From NCBI GenBank assembly GCA_000746765.1, contig JOSY01000011.1, positions 27,200-91,199 of the forward strand: DNA of 64,000 nucleotides. Reading direction: 5' to 3'. The DNA comes from Marine Group I thaumarchaeote SCGC AAA799-D11. GTDB lineage: Archaea > Thermoproteota > Nitrososphaeria > Nitrososphaerales > Nitrosopumilaceae. Below are positions 20,001 through 27,905 of this stretch, in pieces; position 1 is the stretch's first letter, and the number at the start of each line of letters is the position of its first letter. A program made the position numbers and the translations under genes. Below the pieces are notes generated by a model. It had not been told where the DNA came from, ran no database searches, and worked only from the letters and a program-made list of their open reading frames with translations.

Positions 20001-20112
20001 AATTACCATGATCGGAATTTTTAATGTTGCTTTGAATTCTGATACTATAAAACACATCTACGAATCAAGAGAATTAGGTATTGGTGTTTCAGGACAAGAT
20101 TCTTTTAAGTAA
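17092..20112 (+). CDS. Large secreted protein with HExxH metallopeptidase-like domain, two W-I-K repeat modules and C-terminal LamG-like domain
   Basis: Signal peptide IFSVIGLIFAIILLSPNVAVFG; LIHEKVHSEKHY; IPSWIKTTTNFWAENQISDDEFVNAMKFLIQENII and IPKWIKNNAAWWVNDQIDDASFLSGIDYMLDTKII; GKALDFDGTSYVLIENNDNLNFGVDDFTIMAWVKT. Confidence 0.75.
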   Translation: MSKNIFSVIGLIFAIILLSPNVAVFGYDPDDPSFQQPNPNVPPHPDTPVGKNLVHHEQESIKNTIDFLREKGFHAEADNIQKYLDQGKIEVVKKGDWVGPDSDDFFVNPDDPSEDLDGLNTEHGGSVFINKELLKNFPRKPYGPSDVDKIVKLAATLIHEKVHSEKHYWRLFVYDENEVEAFKIELEFLDKFIDIYLKECKTLIENNADVQEIKDCLRTVKWLVDQKIKAIGDYHKGKYGDPINKSDLHDISDALHEFFQCLILDNCDKTFDEILDEIIKKHKKFWEYEKNEFEKMMMDIKLKTQNMQIIPSWIKTTTNFWAENQISDDEFVNAMKFLIQENIIRGYAVSEKSMIPENNSNIPKWIKNNAAWWVNDQIDDASFLSGIDYMLDTKIIDIPNIVKLENKKKGEIEIDVVDPPEDGGFDETPTNIKSPPEGGFPMLLYKDWLKGFGQCDRQYEEKWSGEGENRKLKEFTEKCVDKNGNVIGTTTWVYDDEGNLVHVFETPDPSTGKGRNAVIIWYDEDGVAAISCWADGKEEIYREVIKDQNGNYDVLQEEKSFSYVIPDGANWTIKIETENNESHEFSIDPILAVEQNIPQHTESDLYIPPVHLFQSWTPDGWEGALEEGLTTPVPPGGKGDVIPGEDNFVHKEEKTCQDVQNGNIHRFEKGKIDYTLICKDGKQVGKIQYHFDFNGRLINIQFIGESGLISETEIIYLLGHGDAINWIQCKDENGNIIDKKQVKTDDDGNIVLVPFDDSTDSQTDTSDIVIPTPISYWDGTTYQISSYDAGPTETYLVDLFGGNDGKVIGTASVIDSELGKALDFDGTSYVLIENNDNLNFGVDDFTIMAWVKTNTQGTGGANDFILSKSHSGADIQYTLGYRENTNANPWVAMQDPETGELGWAQAQINIADGEFHHIAGVRSGTTMTFYYDGVPKSEIETSYAISATSENPVTVGGRVNQSHDPNFNGQITMIGIFNVALNSDTIKHIYESRELGIGVSGQDSFK

Positions 20113-20140
20113 AACAAAAAGAGTTTAAAAAAATATGGTT

Positions 20141-20455
20141 CTATTGAGGATTTACTTCCATCTGACCAAATTTGCCTTTTGTTAAAGACACTTCACCTTT
20201 GAATTCATTGGTGTATCCATTTGTGATCACAACAACATCTCCAACATTTACTGCTTTGATATCATCTCCCCACAATGTTAATTTCATTTGGTCATCTTCA
20301 GTTTCACCATCAGCGATAACAGCATCGCAGACATCCACTGTTCCTCCACTTTTTAGATTAACAGTTCTTGGATCTCCTTTGCTTTTTACTTCGGCTTTAG
20401 CATTTATTCCACTTCGCATTTTTTTTACTTGTGAAATTGGTATGTATTCTGCCAT
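20141..20455 (-). CDS. OB-fold (RPA/SSB-like) nucleic-acid-binding protein
   Basis: 104 aa, VDVCDAVIADGETEDDQMKLTLWGDDIKAVNVGDVVVITNGYTNEFKGEVSLTKGKFG. Confidence 0.75.
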   Translation of the reverse strand: MAEYIPISQVKKMRSGINAKAEVKSKGDPRTVNLKSGGTVDVCDAVIADGETEDDQMKLTLWGDDIKAVNVGDVVVITNGYTNEFKGEVSLTKGKFGQMEVNPQ

Positions 20456-20576
20456 GTATTTTTGAGTCCATTACGCACGATTATAAGCTTTGTTAAAATT
20501 TCTTCAAATTGGCAGATCATTTTTCAAATTTATTCAAATAGCAATCGAAAAATACTGCTCTTTATCCATTCTCATT

Positions 20577-20677
20577 GCAGAGATATCGAAGCCCGGTCAA
20601 CCGAGAGGGACTCAAGATCTTCTAAATAGGAAATCCCTTCTCTCAGGAGTTCGTGGGTTCAAATCCCACTCTCTGCA
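20577..20677 (+). tRNA. tRNA-Leu(CAA) with ~16-nt intron at 20617-20632
   Basis: Acceptor GCAGAGA/TCTCTGC, type II variable arm CTC-TCAG-GAG, T-arm GTGGG-TTCAAAT-CCCAC; anticodon stem AGGGA/TCCCT is continuous only if the 16 nt after position 37 are removed; mature length ~85 nt. Confidence 0.88.
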
Positions 20678-20710
20678 CTAAATTTTCCATAAAATTACAA
20701 ATCTTTGAAA

Positions 20711-20833
20711 TTAAGCAACAAGTGCTTTGACTTTGCTTACAGAATGCTCTGAAATTTGTTTATGTATTTCTGCTACACTTTCGTCCTTGAATGATAGATT
20801 GCACCTAAAACACTTCCAAACCATCTCGGACAT
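20711..20833 (-). CDS. Small zinc-finger-like protein (40 aa)
   Basis: Read directly: MSEMVWKCFRCNLSFKDESVAEIHKQISEHSVSKVKALVA* (CxxC...H...H). Confidence 0.6.
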   Translation of the reverse strand: MSEMVWKCFRCNLSFKDESVAEIHKQISEHSVSKVKALVA

Positions 20834-21018
20834 GCCTACCTATATGCATAATTTGCTTATAAAGATATTGCATGATTGATCCAATTTGTTACAATCCATG
20901 ATCATTGTTTTGAAAAACATGTAATTTTTTTATTTTTTTGAAACAGAATGTGATTTTTTTGTGACTATACACTAATCCAAGGGTTTAGAAGCAAAAAAAC
21001 TAGCATATTCTTTGAAAG

Positions 21019-21639
21019 ATGGTAGATATTTTTGAAATTTTTGGAGAATTATCGTATTTTGGAATCTTTCTTGTACTGATCCTTGTAAATGCCTCTCCAA
21101 TCTTAATGCCTCCAAGCTGGATTGTACTAACATCATTCTATCTTCTTGATCCCAGCTTGAATGTTGTGTTTCTTGCTATGGTTGGTGCAACAGGTGCAAC
21201 TATTGGTAGATTGTTTCTCAAAAAAATCAGTGGATTATTTAGAAAGTTTGTTGGAGAAGAACAAAAAACAAATCTTGACATAATTGGAGATTATCTTAAT
21301 CACAAAAAGTATGGTTATTTGCTTGCATCTTTTCTTTTTGGTGCAACCCCCCTCCCAAGTAATATGCTTTTTATCACATACGGGTTAATGCGTGCAAAAA
21401 GTGTTGGAATCTATATTGGATTTTGGCTTGGTAGAACAATATCATACATTATAATGATCTATTTTGGAAATGTTGTTTTACAACCTTTCTTGGAAATATT
21501 TGAGGATCGTCTAACTGGGATTTTACTAATTGATGGTGTGGGAATAGGTGTGATTGTTCTGTTTGCATCAATAAATTGGACAGTATTAATCACTCAGAGA
21601 AAAATTAAATTTGTCAAACCGAAAATATGGAGATTCTAA
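21019..21639 (+). CDS. VTT/DedA-like membrane protein
   Basis: 206 aa polytopic protein, FLFGATPLPSNMLFITYGL. Confidence 0.6.
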   Translation: MVDIFEIFGELSYFGIFLVLILVNASPILMPPSWIVLTSFYLLDPSLNVVFLAMVGATGATIGRLFLKKISGLFRKFVGEEQKTNLDIIGDYLNHKKYGYLLASFLFGATPLPSNMLFITYGLMRAKSVGIYIGFWLGRTISYIIMIYFGNVVLQPFLEIFEDRLTGILLIDGVGIGVIVLFASINWTVLITQRKIKFVKPKIWRF

Positions 21640-22260
21640 ATGAAAGTCCTTGAATTACTCAAAAAAGATGTAAAAAAAATTATGGAAAATGATCCTGCCC
21701 ATGACTATGAACATATAATGAGAGTATACAAAAACGCACAAAAAATCTGTAAAAAAGAAAAAGCAAATGAGAAATTGGTTTTAAGTGCTGCATTATTACA
21801 TGATATCGTTTCGTATCCTAAATCTGACAAGCGCTCAAAAATGTCTTCAATTGAGAGTGCAAAAAAGTCAAAACAAATCCTAAAAAAATATGATTTTGAT
21901 GAAAATGAAATAACTATTGTTTCAGATGCCATTCGTGATCATAGCTTTTCTCAAAAGAAAACACCAAAAACTATCGAAGGCAAAATTCTTCAAGATTCTG
22001 ATAGACTGGATGCTTTAGGTGCAATTGGCATTGCTAGGGTTTTTGCTACAGGTGGTTCTCTGAAGAGACCTTTTTACAACATTGATGACCCATTTTGTAA
22101 AAAGCGAAATCCTGATGACAAAATATGGACTGTGGATCATTTCTTTCAAAAATTGCTTAAACTAGAATCTCTGATGAATACAAAATCTGGAAAAATAGAA
22201 GCAAAAAGAAGAACTAGAATTCTAAAAGAGTATCTAAAACAACTAAAACAAGAAGTCTAA
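21640..22260 (+). CDS. HD-domain phosphohydrolase
   Basis: HDYEHIMRVYKNA...AALLHDIV...DRLDALGAIGIARVF. Confidence 0.85.
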   Translation: MKVLELLKKDVKKIMENDPAHDYEHIMRVYKNAQKICKKEKANEKLVLSAALLHDIVSYPKSDKRSKMSSIESAKKSKQILKKYDFDENEITIVSDAIRDHSFSQKKTPKTIEGKILQDSDRLDALGAIGIARVFATGGSLKRPFYNIDDPFCKKRNPDDKIWTVDHFFQKLLKLESLMNTKSGKIEAKRRTRILKEYLKQLKQEV

Positions 22261-22568
22261 CCATAATCGACGTATCTGTCGTATCTTTTTTCAATCTCTT
22301 TGTTTAGCCCTGCAATTATCTTCTCATATTCTTCCTTTTTTCTAAAATCGATATACTTTCGAATTGCATCAAATTCTTCATCTTTAGGATATGATTCAAA
22401 GATTGGTTCTGCCATCTTTAGATATTCTAGAGTTTTCTCACGAAACTCCTCTCTTGTGGGTTTTTTGATGCCTTTCATTCTAAACTCGACTGATGCCCAA
22501 CTTGCACCAATTACATGTGGTAGTAAATCAAATGCCCTTTGAATCTCGTATCGTTCGTCGTTTCTCAT
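22257..22568 (-). CDS. Conserved hypothetical protein
   Basis: 103 aa ORF in the hemA/hemB strand block, 4-nt overlap with hemB. Confidence 0.55.
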   Translation of the reverse strand: MRNDERYEIQRAFDLLPHVIGASWASVEFRMKGIKKPTREEFREKTLEYLKMAEPIFESYPKDEEFDAIRKYIDFRKKEEYEKIIAGLNKEIEKRYDRYVDYG

Positions 22569-23545
22569 GATTCTTGAAGAAATCTTGATGCATATTTTGC
22601 AAAATAAGTTACTATCATGTCTGCACCAGCCCTCTTTATCGAATATAGTATCTCTTCAGTCATGTCTTTTTCATTGACATATCCTAACTGTGAGGCTGCT
22701 TTTACCAATGCATATTCTCCAGAAACGCTATAAGCTGCAACTGGGACATTGAATTTCCTTCTTGTTTCTGCAATAAGATCCAAATATGATAGTGCTGGCT
22801 TTATCATAACAATATCTACGCCTTCATTGATGTCAGTTTCTACTTCCATCATTGCTTCTCTAGCATTTGTATATGGAACTTGGTATGTTTTTCTGTCTCC
22901 GAACTTTGGTGCACATTCTGCAGCGTCTCTAAATGGTGCATAAAAGTTTGAACGATGTTTTGCAGAGTGAGACATTATTGAAACATCTGAAAAGCCTTCC
23001 TCATCAAGCGCCTTTCTGATTGCTGCTACTTGTCCGTCCATCATTGCAGATGGCGAGACTGTGTCAACCCCTGCTTTTGCTTGACTTACTGCAATTTTTG
23101 AAAGTGTATCTAAACTAGTATCATTATCAATTTTGTTTCCTTGAATAATTCCACAATGTCCGGTGGATGTAAACTGACACAGACATACGTCTGCCATTAT
23201 TACCATCTTATCTCCAAAGTTTTCTCGAATTTGAGATATTGCTTTTTGTACTATTCCGTTATCATCAAATGCAGAAGAACCTGCATCATCTTTCTGTGTT
23301 GGAATTCCAAATAACATGATTGCCGGAATGCCCAAATCACTTATGGTTCCAACTTCATCGTTGACATCATCTAATGGAAGTCTTTCTATGGCTGTCATTG
23401 ATTCAACTTTGGTTCTTGTCTTTAGATCCTCTTGAACAAATACTGGACAAATGAAATCTTTTGGAGAAAGTGTGGTTTGCTGAATCAACTCTCTCATCTT
23501 CTCTGATGTTCTTAATCTACGAAGACGTCTAGTTGGAAATGACAT
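22565..23545 (-). CDS. hemB: Delta-aminolevulinic acid dehydratase (porphobilinogen synthase)
   Basis: MSFPTRRLRRLRTSEKMRELI, FICPVFVQED, VMIKPALSYLDLI, YSVSGEYALVKAA; start trimmed from ORF at 23608. Confidence 0.95.
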   Translation of the reverse strand: MSFPTRRLRRLRTSEKMRELIQQTTLSPKDFICPVFVQEDLKTRTKVESMTAIERLPLDDVNDEVGTISDLGIPAIMLFGIPTQKDDAGSSAFDDNGIVQKAISQIRENFGDKMVIMADVCLCQFTSTGHCGIIQGNKIDNDTSLDTLSKIAVSQAKAGVDTVSPSAMMDGQVAAIRKALDEEGFSDVSIMSHSAKHRSNFYAPFRDAAECAPKFGDRKTYQVPYTNAREAMMEVETDINEGVDIVMIKPALSYLDLIAETRRKFNVPVAAYSVSGEYALVKAASQLGYVNEKDMTEEILYSIKRAGADMIVTYFAKYASRFLQES

Positions 23546-23576
23546 GTTAGAAATTCTCTTTGGGTAAAATATAATC

Positions 23577-24848
23577 CTAGTCAGCCTGTTCTTGTTTTTT
23601 ATAGTCAAAGAGCTTGCTTGCCAAATCTACTACCTCTGGATTGCCTTGTTCAGAGGCTTTTCTGATATTGTTCATTGGAGTAGAAACAATGCTCTCTACT
23701 ACTGCTTTGGTTAATTCATCAATAATCTTGATTCTTTTCTCATCTTTTTCATCTAGCATCTGAAGTGCTTTTTGCAATTCTTTTGCTCTGAGTGATTCTA
23801 TGTTCTTGAATACGTCTTTTACCAGTGGTTCTGCTTCTAGTCTTTTCATTGAGGCCTCTAATACAGATACTTCTTCGTTAATTATATTTTCAACGGTTTT
23901 TACCTTGTTTAATCTGGCATTCATGTTCTTCTCAACCATTTCTGCAATTTGATCAAGATTCATCAATTTTATGCCTCCAATTGTTGCAACTTTTTCATCT
24001 ACTGTTCTTGGATTTGATAAGTCCAAAATCATCATGCCTTTGTTTTTGTCTTTCATTGCTTCTGTAATTCGCTCATATGTTACAAGAAAATATGGGGCAG
24101 TTGTTGCAACAAATATCACATCATAATTATCAAATCCTGAAAGAACCTCTTCAAATTTGACTGGATTTCCTCCCATTGTTTCACAAAATGTTTTTGATCT
24201 GCTTAGTGTTCTACTTGTAACATCAAATGCATAACCGCGTCTTTGTAATGATTTTGCAACTAGTGTAGAAACTTCTCCAGTTCCAATCAGTAATGTCTTT
24301 TTTGTTTTTAATTCATCAATATTTTCTTCTGCAAGTTTAACTGCCATTGAACCAACTGATATTCCCCCTTTACCAATTCCACTGGAGTTTCTAATTCTAG
24401 TTCCTATCCTAATTGCTTTATCAAATAATGTGTTTAGGTGTTGACCTGATGCTTTTTTCTCTCTTGCAGAAGTAATGGAATTTTTGATTTGACCAAGAAT
24501 CTGTTCTTCGCCTAATACCATAGAATCCAAGCCTGAAGTCAGTTTCAATAAATGATGTAAAGCATTTTGATTCTCTTCAAATTCCATATTTTCATCAAAA
24601 ACTTGTTCTTCTAATCCAGCTAATGATGCCCATGTTTTCTTTATCTTATCTACTTCTTGATTATTTGATTTTCCAAATAATTCTATTCTGTTACATGTTT
24701 GAATTATGACACATTCATCTAATCCTGAATGTTTCTTGAATTGTTCATATGCATCTTCTATGTCTTTTATTGTAAATTGTTCTAAAATATGAATTGGTGA
24801 ATTACGAAAAGTCACACGTGCATTAATGATGTTTTGATTCATTTCCAA
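23577..24848 (-). CDS. hemA: Glutamyl-tRNA reductase
   Basis: CVIIQTCNRIELFG, LTSGLDSMVLGEEQILGQIK, LLIGTGEVSTLVAKSL. Confidence 0.95.
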   Translation of the reverse strand: MEMNQNIINARVTFRNSPIHILEQFTIKDIEDAYEQFKKHSGLDECVIIQTCNRIELFGKSNNQEVDKIKKTWASLAGLEEQVFDENMEFEENQNALHHLLKLTSGLDSMVLGEEQILGQIKNSITSAREKKASGQHLNTLFDKAIRIGTRIRNSSGIGKGGISVGSMAVKLAEENIDELKTKKTLLIGTGEVSTLVAKSLQRRGYAFDVTSRTLSRSKTFCETMGGNPVKFEEVLSGFDNYDVIFVATTAPYFLVTYERITEAMKDKNKGMMILDLSNPRTVDEKVATIGGIKLMNLDQIAEMVEKNMNARLNKVKTVENIINEEVSVLEASMKRLEAEPLVKDVFKNIESLRAKELQKALQMLDEKDEKRIKIIDELTKAVVESIVSTPMNNIRKASEQGNPEVVDLASKLFDYKKQEQAD

Positions 24849-25372
24849 TTCCTCACTATTGTAATGGCTCTTTTTTCAGCTTTTTTCATCTGACCGTCTT
24901 TTATTAACTGATCAATCTCATTATCAGCCATGATACTGCTAAGACATGCTTTTCTTTCTGCTGGAGTTGCAATCTTTTCTTTTGTAGCATCTCTTGCGAT
25001 CTTTTGAATTTTGATTTGACTAATGTCTTCTTTTGTGATGATTTTCTTAAAGACTCGTTCTGATTTTTTCTTGAGTTTTTTTTTTTTCTTTTTTCCTGCA
25101 TTGATAATGTTTTGATTGAGTTTTTTATCATTAGTTGTTGTAATTATGATATCTGGTTTGAATTCTGATATGAATTTAGTATCTTGAATTTTTTGTTTTT
25201 TTAATTGGATTTTTTTTAATTTGGCAAGTTTGGTAATCTGTGGGGTCACTTTGTCGCTAATTACTGTGATATTGCATTCTTGATTCATCAAAGAATTGAT
25301 TCTTTTTTGTGCCTCATTTCCTCCTCCAATCACAATAACTGATTTTTCTTGCAGGTTTAGGTCTACTATCAT
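24839..25372 (-). CDS. Precorrin-2 dehydrogenase-like (Met8/CysG-N family), apparently shortened
   Basis: N-terminal Rossmann VIVIGGGNEAQKRINSL...DIIITTTNDKKLNQNIINAG; then a poly-Lys run and C-terminal helices. Confidence 0.7.
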   Translation of the reverse strand: MIVDLNLQEKSVIVIGGGNEAQKRINSLMNQECNITVISDKVTPQITKLAKLKKIQLKKQKIQDTKFISEFKPDIIITTTNDKKLNQNIINAGKKKKKKLKKKSERVFKKIITKEDISQIKIQKIARDATKEKIATPAERKACLSSIMADNEIDQLIKDGQMKKAEKRAITIVRNWK

Positions 25373-25463
25373 CGATCAAAAGCCCTTCGATTTCTATTTA
25401 TGTATTAAAATTCCACATGTGAATCCAGCTACATTTTTAATTGAATGTAAGGGTCTTTGTCAT

Positions 25464-26489
25464 ATGACATCGATGGATGAATTAGACAAAGAACTTCTAA
25501 ATGAAATTCAATGGACATTTCCACTTGTTACTAGACCATTTGATGCAATTGCAAAAAAATTTGATACTACGCCTGAAATTGTAAAAGACCGCCTTAAACA
25601 ACTCAAAGAGATTGGCGTTTTACGACAACTCAGTGCAATTTTTGATACTAGAAAACTTGGCTATACTAGTTCATTAGTTGCAATGGAAATTGAACCTGAC
25701 AAATTAGAATATGTTGCAAGTCAAATTAATCGACATCCTGGTGTTAGTCATAATTATGAACGTGATCACCAATTCAATCTTTGGTTTACTCTAGCTGTGC
25801 CACCTGGCTCTGATTTGAAAACAGAACTTGATAAATTCAATGTGTTAAAAGGAATCAAAAAAGTGCGAATGCTTCCTACTTTACAACTCTTCAAAATTGG
25901 TGTAAAACTTGACATGGTTGATGAAAAAAAGCATGACGTTGCACCAACTGAAGAAAAAAAAGAAATCAAAAATGTAAAGTTTGAACCAACAGAAGCAGAC
26001 AAAGATTTCATTCGCGAATTACAAAAAGACATGGATATCATTGATGAACCATTTGTAAAAGCAGCCCACAATCTTGGAATGACTGAAAACGAACTATTTG
26101 CAAAGATGAAACACTATGAAGAAATTGGAGTTATGAGAAGATTTGCTGCCATCTTAAGACATAGACAAGTAGGATTTACCGCAAATGGAATGATTGTGTG
26201 GAAAGTTCCTGAAGATAGAATTGCTGATGTTGGCGCCCAACTTGGTGCTTTCCCTCAAGTAAGTCATTGCTATGAACGCCCTACATATCCTGACTGGCCT
26301 TACAATGTATTTTCAATGATTCACTGTAAGACACATGATGAAGCAAATGAAATGGCAAAAACAATTCAGGATCAAATTCGTGTTGATGATTATCGAATTC
26401 TCTTTAGTTCACGTGAATTCAAAAAGACACGTGTAGAGTATTTTGTAGAAAACTCATTCTCTTTAGAAGAAACAGTTCCTGCTTCCTAA
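25464..26489 (+). CDS. Fused siroheme decarboxylase (AhbA-AhbB-like, Lrp/AsnC-type double wHTH)
   Basis: Two tandem AsnC-like modules; half 1 VSHNYERDHQFNLWFTLAVP, half 2 VSHCYERPTYPDWPYNVFSMIHCKT (AhbB-like); beside hemA/met8-like. Confidence 0.85.
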   Translation: MTSMDELDKELLNEIQWTFPLVTRPFDAIAKKFDTTPEIVKDRLKQLKEIGVLRQLSAIFDTRKLGYTSSLVAMEIEPDKLEYVASQINRHPGVSHNYERDHQFNLWFTLAVPPGSDLKTELDKFNVLKGIKKVRMLPTLQLFKIGVKLDMVDEKKHDVAPTEEKKEIKNVKFEPTEADKDFIRELQKDMDIIDEPFVKAAHNLGMTENELFAKMKHYEEIGVMRRFAAILRHRQVGFTANGMIVWKVPEDRIADVGAQLGAFPQVSHCYERPTYPDWPYNVFSMIHCKTHDEANEMAKTIQDQIRVDDYRILFSSREFKKTRVEYFVENSFSLEETVPAS

Positions 26490-26830
26490 ATCTCATTTTC
26501 ATCATGCCCTACGACATGAATTGTGCAAAAATACTGGTCATTCATGTTGCAATAAAATGCTGAATTCTCTCCACATTCGTTACATGGTGGCTTTTCATCA
26601 TGCTCTGATAATTTTGTGTGGTAAATCTTACTTCTACTAGTAATTGCAGAATCTTTGTAGATTCTTGTAAGATTGGTGTAATATTCTAGTTCTCCTTGGT
26701 TTAACGGAACATCATTTTTGATTTTCTTGATAATTGATTCCCATTTTTTATATTCGCCTATTTTGGCAAGCTTCATTCTTTCTATGACTTCGAGAGTTTT
26801 TTGAGAGTCTATTGGAAAATCCATTTGCAA
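26486..26830 (-). CDS. Small Cys/His-rich hypothetical protein
   Basis: 114 aa, CNECGENSAFYCNMNDQYFCTIHVVGH. Confidence 0.6.
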   Translation of the reverse strand: MQMDFPIDSQKTLEVIERMKLAKIGEYKKWESIIKKIKNDVPLNQGELEYYTNLTRIYKDSAITSRSKIYHTKLSEHDEKPPCNECGENSAFYCNMNDQYFCTIHVVGHDENEI

Positions 26831-26831
26831 A

Positions 26832-27830
26832 TTAGTTTGCTTGTGGTGTTGCTTTTAATTCGTACTCTGGCCATGTATTGTACAAATCATCAATTTCTTT
26901 CATATCTGAAGAACTCAAATACTTTCCATCAGAAATTGCTGCAAACATTTCAATTTCTTCTTCACTAACAACAGTAGGTAATACTGATGCAATCTTGTTC
27001 TTTGATAAGATAAATTTAATCGCAAATTCTGTTATGTTTAGTCCGTTGCGTTCTGCAATTGGTCTGAATTGTTCTACTTTTTCTAGTGCTGACTTTCTCC
27101 ATTCTACTTTTCTATCCTTTCTGTGGTCATTTGCTGGGATTACTGTATCTGCCTTTACTTTTCCTGTTAGGATTCCTGATGCGTCTGGAACTCTGACAAG
27201 AATTCCGACATCTTCTTTTTCGGCTTTTTGAATTAACTCGTTTCCTGGAGTTTGCTCCAAGATGTTGTAGACTGTTTGAACTGATGATATGCTTTTTTTA
27301 TCCATTGCCTCGAGTCCTTCTTGTGTCCAACCAATTGCTGGACCCAGTGCAACTTGAGCTGCTTTGATCTTTCCTTCCTGCATTAATTCATCAATCGTGT
27401 TAAAGGTCTCATCGTTTCTAATGTGATGTAATTTTGGATTGTGCAATCCTAACGAATCAAGATAATCTGTTTGTAATCTTTCTAAACATGCATCAACTGC
27501 TTTTCTTGTATATTCTGGACTGTAATTTTGCGGTAATTCTGCATGTCCAATTTGCTCAACATCTGAAAAGTCATAACCATACTTGGTAGAAATAACAACC
27601 TCGTCTCTCATTCCTTTGAAAACTTCACCAATAAGTCTCTCACTTTTTCCTTTACCATACATATCTGCAGTCTCAAAATAATTAATTCCTAAATCATATG
27701 CTTTTTTTAGCATTCTTTTTGCTTCATCTTCTTCAACTTTTTTGCCCCACCAATCTAGGGCAATACTCCATGCACCAAAGCCTATCTCAGATACTTCGAT
27801 TCCACTTTTGCCTAGTTTTTTGTATTTCAT
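26832..27830 (-). CDS. Aldo/keto reductase
   Basis: MKYKKLGKSGIEVSEIGFGAWSI, YFETADMYGKGKSERLIGE, VISTKYGYDF. Confidence 0.9.
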   Translation of the reverse strand: MKYKKLGKSGIEVSEIGFGAWSIALDWWGKKVEEDEAKRMLKKAYDLGINYFETADMYGKGKSERLIGEVFKGMRDEVVISTKYGYDFSDVEQIGHAELPQNYSPEYTRKAVDACLERLQTDYLDSLGLHNPKLHHIRNDETFNTIDELMQEGKIKAAQVALGPAIGWTQEGLEAMDKKSISSVQTVYNILEQTPGNELIQKAEKEDVGILVRVPDASGILTGKVKADTVIPANDHRKDRKVEWRKSALEKVEQFRPIAERNGLNITEFAIKFILSKNKIASVLPTVVSEEEIEMFAAISDGKYLSSSDMKEIDDLYNTWPEYELKATPQAN

Positions 27831-27905
27831 CTTTTACACCTTGATTTTAAGAGATATTTGAAATTTCTTCATTTATGTTTATCCGAGATTTGCACCTTTG
27901 AAATT

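Noticed and set aside
20490-20681. 63-aa plus-strand ORF
   Set aside because: Runs through the tRNA-Leu gene; no protein-like features.
25296-25463. N-terminal extension of the siroheme decarboxylase ORF
   Set aside because: Overlaps the met8-like start region and lacks homology-like sequence; ATG at 25464 fits the family start.
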